Shown here: positions 4,571 through 8,451 of the stretch, in pieces | Layout of the letters: the number at the start of each line of letters is the position of its first letter | Position numbering within the stretch: position 1 is the stretch's first letter | Assembly (NCBI GenBank): GCA_021775195.1 | Contig: JAJFIG010000220.1 | Coordinates: 1 to 8,451, forward strand | Source: Rhodospirillales bacterium | GTDB taxonomy: Bacteria > Pseudomonadota > Alphaproteobacteria > Rhodospirillales > 2-02-FULL-58-16 | DNA: 8,451 nt | Direction of reading: 5' to 3' | The notes under the pieces: model-generated | What the model saw: only the letters and a program-made list of their open reading frames with translations | Databases searched by the model: none | Told to the model about the DNA's origin: nothing | Position numbers and translations under genes: made by a program

Positions 4571-7045
4571 TCAATCCTGGCCGTCGTTTCCGGGCTCCCT
4601 GGCTGGGGGAGCCGGGGGGGTATCGGCCCCGGATTTGGCGGCCGGAGGAGTGTCCCGTCCGGCGATGGCGCCGGCGAGGCGGTCGATATCGCGCAGATGA
4701 ACGTCGCGCTGGGGGAAGGGGATCTCGATGCCTTCGACGGCCAGCGCCTTGTAGATGGCGACGCGCAGATCGCTGGAGACGCGGAATATCCGCTCGACGT
4801 TGGCGATGAAGCCGCGGGCTTCGAAGTCCAGCGAGCTGTCGCCGAAACCCTCGAAAAGGACGAAGGGCTCGGGGCGGTCCATGACCTGGGGATCCGCCTT
4901 GAGGCAGTCCAGGAGGACCGCCATCACCTGATCGACGTCGCTGCCGTAGGCGACGCCGACGGGCACCTCGAGGCGGGCGTGCCTGTTCTTGTGGGTCCAG
5001 TTGATGACCGAGCTGGAGAGCAGCTCGCTGTTGGGAACGATCACCGAGGCGCGCTGGAAGGTCTCGATCTCGGTGGCGCGGACGTTGATCTTCTTGACGA
5101 AGCCCTCGTGGCCGGCGGCAACGATCCAGTCGCCGACCTTGATCGGCCGCTCGACGAGAAGGATGAGGCCGGAGACAAAGTTGTTGACGATGTTCTGGAG
5201 GCCGAAGCCGATGCCGACGGAAAGGGCGCCGGCGATGATGGCGAGGTTGGAGAGGTCGAGGCCGAGGGTGGCGGAGGCGAGGACGATGGCCAGGGCGACG
5301 CCGACATAGCCGATGCCGGCGGAGATGGAATGCTGGACGCCCGGATCGAGCCACATGCGGGGCAGGATGCGCTCGGTCAGCGCCCGCTGGACCAGGCGGC
5401 TGATGACGATGGTGGCGGTGAAGGCGACGACGGCCCAGAACAGATCGATGATGGAGATGGAGACGCTGCCGATGGTCACCCCGTCGGCGACCCGGTTGAC
5501 CCAGACCCAGATGTCCTGGCGCGGAACCCCCCAGATGGGGAGCACGAAAACGATGGCGAGGACGAAGAACAGGAGGTCGAGAACGGCGCGGAGCCAGAAG
5601 GTGAGGAGCTGCAGGGTGGCGTCCTTGAGGTTCAGGTAGCCCTGAACCAGGGGATGGACCATGCAGGCGCCGGCGAGTTCGCGGAAGAGGCCGCGGAGCA
5701 GGTACAGAATGCCGGCGACGACGGCGGTACCGAGCAACCGCTTGATAAGGAAGGACCCGAGTTCCGCGTAGCCGGCGAAGGAGGCGAGGATGGTGGCGAT
5801 GGCGATGAGGGCGACGACGGCGCGGAAGACATTCCACACCGGCCCCGGCCGGCGCAATTGCGGCCCTTCCGGTGATCCAGGCTCCCCGGGCGGGGGGTCG
5901 GTGGATTCGAGGACCCAGTAGCGGGCGCGCATGAGAGCGAGGACGAAGGAAGCCTCCACGGTATCGGTAACGAAGTTGTAGAGGGATGTCAGTTCCTCGG
6001 ACACGGGCAGGCCGGTGGTGGAACGGATCAGGAAGACGTCGACGGCGAATACCGCCGCCAATCCGACGATCAGCCGGCAAAGGGCGCGGGCGTTGGCGGG
6101 CGGGATCGCCTCCAGCCGCCAGTTGGGATGCTTCGGCGCCAGGGTGGCGCGAGCCAAGGCCCAGGCAAGGACGAAGATAATGGCGCCGACGCAGAAGCTG
6201 GCGACGAGTTCCTTGAAGAAGCCGGTCATCAGGATGTCCGGTTCCTGCGTCCGGTAGAAGAGGGCGCCGAGGATGAGGGCCGGGATGACTCCCCGGCTCA
6301 GGGCCACGGTAACGGCGGCGATAAGGCGCCGGGCATACGAGGGGTCGGTCAGGGCCGGGTCGCGGCCGAGCCGGGGCAGGACGAAGCGGCGGACAGCCCA
6401 GCCGATCAGGAGGGCGAGGAGTACGAACAGGACCAGCCGGTAGGGAACGGCCCGCTGGCGCTGTTCGGGCTTGAGGGCACGCCAGGCTTCCATGGGGGAG
6501 CGGGCGATGGCCCCGACATGGTCCAGGAACTGGGCGGCGCCGATGGCGATGGTCGATGGCGCCAGGGGAAACGGGTAGGGGCGCAGAAGCGCGTCGATGG
6601 TGTGGCGGCGGGCATAGGCGGAAAGCGCGGAATCGAACTCGCCGGCGCGGGTGATAGCGAGTCCGGCCTGCTTGATGGGGTTTTCCAGGCCGGCGATGCG
6701 CTCGCTGATCCGGGCCCGTTGTTCGGCGATCTCCGCCGGCTCCGCCGGCTCATCTTCGTCCGGGGCCGGACCAAGGGTCTCCATCTGTTGGCGAAGGGGC
6801 TTGAGCTCGGCTTCGGCCTCGGCCGTCATCTGCTCGGCCGCACCGCGGATGCTGGCCAGGCGCTCGCGCAGGACCCGAACGTCCTCCGGACTGAGGTCGG
6901 GCAGCTTGGTGGCCTCGGCCATGGCCTCGAGGCTCTGGTGCCATTCCGCGGGCAGCGTCTCGTAAGGCGGGCCTTCCTCGGCCTGGGCGGGCAGCGCGAG
7001 GCAAAGCAAAACGAGAATGCGGAAAAGGAGGAAAATTCTGGTCAC
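4571..7045 (-). CDS. DUF3772 / MscS-family mechanosensitive channel
   Basis: A large 824-residue inner-membrane channel of the MscS superfamily (MscK/YbdG-like size class). Residues 1-22 form a signal peptide (LLFRILVLLCLALPAQA). Residues 25-190 are a periplasmic helical region of the DUF3772 kind, with an acidic linker (PAPDEDEPAEPAE, 93-105). About eleven membrane helices follow between 203 and 632. The pore signature is at 601-641: LAIIAGALSVGIGFGLQNIV, NNFVSGLILLVERPIKVGDW, then the beta domain with RATEIETFQRASVIVPNSEL (656-675) and the cytoplasmic MscS domain to about 785. The tail (798-824) is Pro/Ala-rich and disordered. Such channels open on membrane tension and release solutes in osmotic downshock. 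The start is GTG at 7045, chosen because it gives the signal peptide; the ribosome site is weak. It is divergent from the octaheme cytochrome gene. Confidence 0.92.
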   Translation of the reverse strand: MTRIFLLFRILVLLCLALPAQAEEGPPYETLPAEWHQSLEAMAEATKLPDLSPEDVRVLRERLASIRGAAEQMTAEAEAELKPLRQQMETLGPAPDEDEPAEPAEIAEQRARISERIAGLENPIKQAGLAITRAGEFDSALSAYARRHTIDALLRPYPFPLAPSTIAIGAAQFLDHVGAIARSPMEAWRALKPEQRQRAVPYRLVLFVLLALLIGWAVRRFVLPRLGRDPALTDPSYARRLIAAVTVALSRGVIPALILGALFYRTQEPDILMTGFFKELVASFCVGAIIFVLAWALARATLAPKHPNWRLEAIPPANARALCRLIVGLAAVFAVDVFLIRSTTGLPVSEELTSLYNFVTDTVEASFVLALMRARYWVLESTDPPPGEPGSPEGPQLRRPGPVWNVFRAVVALIAIATILASFAGYAELGSFLIKRLLGTAVVAGILYLLRGLFRELAGACMVHPLVQGYLNLKDATLQLLTFWLRAVLDLLFFVLAIVFVLPIWGVPRQDIWVWVNRVADGVTIGSVSISIIDLFWAVVAFTATIVISRLVQRALTERILPRMWLDPGVQHSISAGIGYVGVALAIVLASATLGLDLSNLAIIAGALSVGIGFGLQNIVNNFVSGLILLVERPIKVGDWIVAAGHEGFVKKINVRATEIETFQRASVIVPNSELLSSSVINWTHKNRHARLEVPVGVAYGSDVDQVMAVLLDCLKADPQVMDRPEPFVLFEGFGDSSLDFEARGFIANVERIFRVSSDLRVAIYKALAVEGIEIPFPQRDVHLRDIDRLAGAIAGRDTPPAAKSGADTPPAPPAREPGNDGQD

Positions 7046-7136
7046 GCCGAATCCCGCCCGATGGCTGAACGAGGGGCAAATCTATCAGCTAGTCGGACGA
7101 AAGACCACGGCCCCGGACGATGCCGAGGCCCGCGAT

Positions 7137-7150
7137 TTGACCATGGTCAA
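7137..7150. promoter_or_regulatory. Perfect palindrome TTGACCATGGTCAA, FNR/FixK-type operator candidate
   Basis: A perfect 14-bp palindrome that fits the TTGA-N6-TCAA class bound by Crp/FNR-family regulators (FNR, FixK, NNR/DNR). It lies in the 223-base divergent gap, centred 125 bases before the octaheme cytochrome ATG and 98 bases before the channel start. If it is an activator site centred 41.5 bases before the transcript start, the cytochrome mRNA would begin near 7185; no strong -10 box is seen there. Oxygen- or NO-dependent control of the cytochrome gene is inferred. Confidence 0.5.
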
Positions 7151-7189
7151 TGCCGTATCAGGGAATTCGGTGCAGTGTGGAGTCATCAT

Positions 7190-7243
7190 CCGATCAAATC
7201 CCGATCAGAAACCATTACCCCGACTCCCCTACCCCAACGATCA
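7190..7243 (+). repeat. Three CGATCA direct repeats upstream of the octaheme cytochrome gene
   Basis: CGATCA occurs at 7191-7196, 7202-7207 and 7238-7243. The first two lie one helical turn apart (11 bases), both preceded by C. They sit between the FNR-like palindrome and the start codon and could be a regulator site, but the unit is short and chance is possible. Confidence 0.25.
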
Positions 7244-7257
7244 ACCACCTGAGAAGC

Positions 7258-7262
7258 GGAGG
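7258..7262 (+). promoter_or_regulatory. Shine-Dalgarno site of the octaheme cytochrome gene
   Basis: GGAGG, six bases before the ATG at 7269. It fixes this start, which also gives a proper signal peptide. Confidence 0.8.
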
Positions 7263-7268
7263 AACGCC

Positions 7269-8451
7269 ATGCAAAAAGGCGCGCGATTAGGATTGGTAAT
7301 GGCGGCGGTTCTGTTCCCGATTGCCCTGTTTGCGGGAGCGGCCGAGGCCACATCCTGCCAGGAGTGTCACGAAACCGTCACCAAGGGCGTGGTCATCGAC
7401 TGGCTGCAGAGCCGCCACGCCAAGGTCGACGTGACCTGCGATACCTGCCACGGGGGCGATCACACGTCGGCCGGCGACGTCGCCAAGGCGACCATGCCGA
7501 CCCCCGACACCTGCGCCCAGTGCCACGAGCAGCAGACCACCCAGTACAAGAAGGGCAAGCATGCCCTGGCCTGGGCCGCCTTGAACGCGATGCCGACCAC
7601 TCACGCCATGCCCAAGGTGCTGTCGGACGGCCTCAAGGGCTGCGGCGGCTGCCACAAGGTGGGGCTGATGACGCCCGAGCAGATCAAGACGGTGCGCGGC
7701 CAGGCCGGGGGCTCGGGGACGGCGGCCTGCGATTCGTGCCATACCCGGCATACGTTCTCGAAGGCCGAGGCGCGTGAGCCCGAGGCCTGCCGGACCTGCC
7801 ACATGGGCTTCGATCACCCGCAGTGGGAGATGTACTCGGGATCCAAGCACGGGGTGCGCCATACCCTGAAGCGGGCCGGCATCCTGCCGGCCAGCGCCGC
7901 GGCGCCGACGTGCCAGACGTGCCACATGCAGGACGGCGACCACGAGGTGCGGACGCCGTGGGGCTTCCTCGCGGTGCGCCTGCCGCTGCCCGACGACCCG
8001 CAGTGGAAGGCCGACCAGATCACCATCCTGCAGGCGCTGGGCGTCCTCGATCCCGCCGGCAAGCCGACGGCGCGGCTCGACGTGGTCAAGGCGGCGCAGG
8101 TGGCGCGGCTCGATCAGGCCTCCTTCGACGCCGAGCGGGCGAAGCTGGTCAAGGCCTGCACCGGCTGCCATTCGAAGAGGTTCGCGGATGCGCAGATGGC
8201 GGCCGGCGACGAGACCATCCGCAACGTCGACCACCTGCTGGCCGAGGCCATTCGCGAGATCACGGGTCTCTATACCGAGGGCGTGCTGAAGAAGCCGGAC
8301 AGCTACGCTTACGCCTTCCCCGACCTGCTGACCTTCCATGATTCGCCGACGCCGATCGAGAATCGCCTGTTCGTCATGCACCTGAAACACCGGATGCGGG
8401 CGTTCCAGGGGGCGTTCCACGCCAATCCGGATTACGCGCTGTGGTACGGGT
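7269..8451 (+). CDS. Octaheme cytochrome c of the hydroxylamine oxidoreductase family (5' part)
   Basis: 394 codons are visible and the gene runs off the right edge. Residues 1-27 are a signal peptide ending AEA, so the product is exported and receives hemes in the periplasm. Eight CxxCH motifs are present, beginning at C30, C57, C82, C125, C154, C174, C215 and C297, matching the eight hemes of HAO-type enzymes; the fourth (CGGCH) would correspond to the catalytic heme. CHMQDGDHEVRTPWGFLAV (218-236) and FHANPDYALWYG (383-394) are typical of HAO-like octaheme proteins; Asp224/His225 may be the active-site pair (inference). In this family some members oxidise hydroxylamine and others reduce nitrite or hydroxylamine. 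The tyrosine cross-link that marks the oxidising enzymes cannot be judged from this partial sequence. A strong GGAGG site and an FNR-like palindrome upstream suggest regulated anaerobic expression. Downstream genes are not visible. Confidence 0.88.
   Translation, partial: MQKGARLGLVMAAVLFPIALFAGAAEATSCQECHETVTKGVVIDWLQSRHAKVDVTCDTCHGGDHTSAGDVAKATMPTPDTCAQCHEQQTTQYKKGKHALAWAALNAMPTTHAMPKVLSDGLKGCGGCHKVGLMTPEQIKTVRGQAGGSGTAACDSCHTRHTFSKAEAREPEACRTCHMGFDHPQWEMYSGSKHGVRHTLKRAGILPASAAAPTCQTCHMQDGDHEVRTPWGFLAVRLPLPDDPQWKADQITILQALGVLDPAGKPTARLDVVKAAQVARLDQASFDAERAKLVKACTGCHSKRFADAQMAAGDETIRNVDHLLAEAIREITGLYTEGVLKKPDSYAYAFPDLLTFHDSPTPIENRLFVMHLKHRMRAFQGAFHANPDYALWYG

Noticed and set aside
4476..6080. 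A 534-codon open frame on the minus strand in another frame of the channel gene
   Set aside because: It is Arg/Pro/His-rich low-complexity sequence without domains, overlapping the clear MscS reading frame; typical of high-GC DNA.
4697..7252. Long plus-strand open frames opposite the channel gene
   Set aside because: Acidic, Gly-rich low-complexity translations with no domain, opposite a gene with a full family signature.
7287..8420. A 377-codon minus-strand frame opposite the octaheme cytochrome
   Set aside because: The plus strand carries eight heme motifs, a signal peptide and a ribosome site; the antisense frame has none of these.

Overview
The window is GC-rich DNA with codons that mostly end in G or C. 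Gene content (a DUF1194 protein, a DUF3772-MscS channel, multiheme cytochromes of anaerobic respiration) fits an alphaproteobacterium of the Rhodospirillales type living at least partly without oxygen. That placement is an inference from gene families, not from a marker gene.

Layout. Positions 1-477 (+) hold the 3' end of a NapC/NirT-type cytochrome fused to a C-terminal class I cytochrome c domain. A secreted DUF1194 protein with a vWA-like fold follows at 556-1359 (+). Next comes a DMT/EamA-family transporter at 1563-2483 (+), bracketed by two copies of a roughly 110-bp imperfect palindrome (1376-1485 and 2595-2705). A REP-like segment lies just before the transporter start. Convergent to it is an iron-type alcohol dehydrogenase that matches hydroxyacid-oxoacid transhydrogenase (2746-4059, -). 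A CspA-family cold shock gene (4186-4395, -) follows, with a clear intrinsic terminator and a structured leader. A large DUF3772-MscS mechanosensitive channel (4571-7045, -) is next. It is divergent from the last gene, an octaheme cytochrome of the hydroxylamine oxidoreductase (HAO) family (7269-8451, +), cut by the window edge after its eighth heme motif.

How the parts relate. The two cytochromes at the ends point to quinol-linked electron transfer to or from nitrogen compounds. The intergenic region before the octaheme gene holds a perfect 14-bp palindrome of the TTGA-N6-TCAA class used by FNR/FixK/NNR regulators, which suits an oxygen- or NO-controlled respiratory gene. The genes between look like ordinary housekeeping or stress functions (osmotic channel, cold shock, transporter, 4-hydroxybutyrate-type metabolism) and form no evident common operon.

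No gene-free stretch exceeds 300 bases; the four larger gaps are each described. I found no RNA gene, CRISPR array, transposase or clear undescribed system. The most interesting items are the octaheme cytochrome with its FNR-like site, the NapC-cytochrome c fusion, and the palindromic repeats around the transporter.
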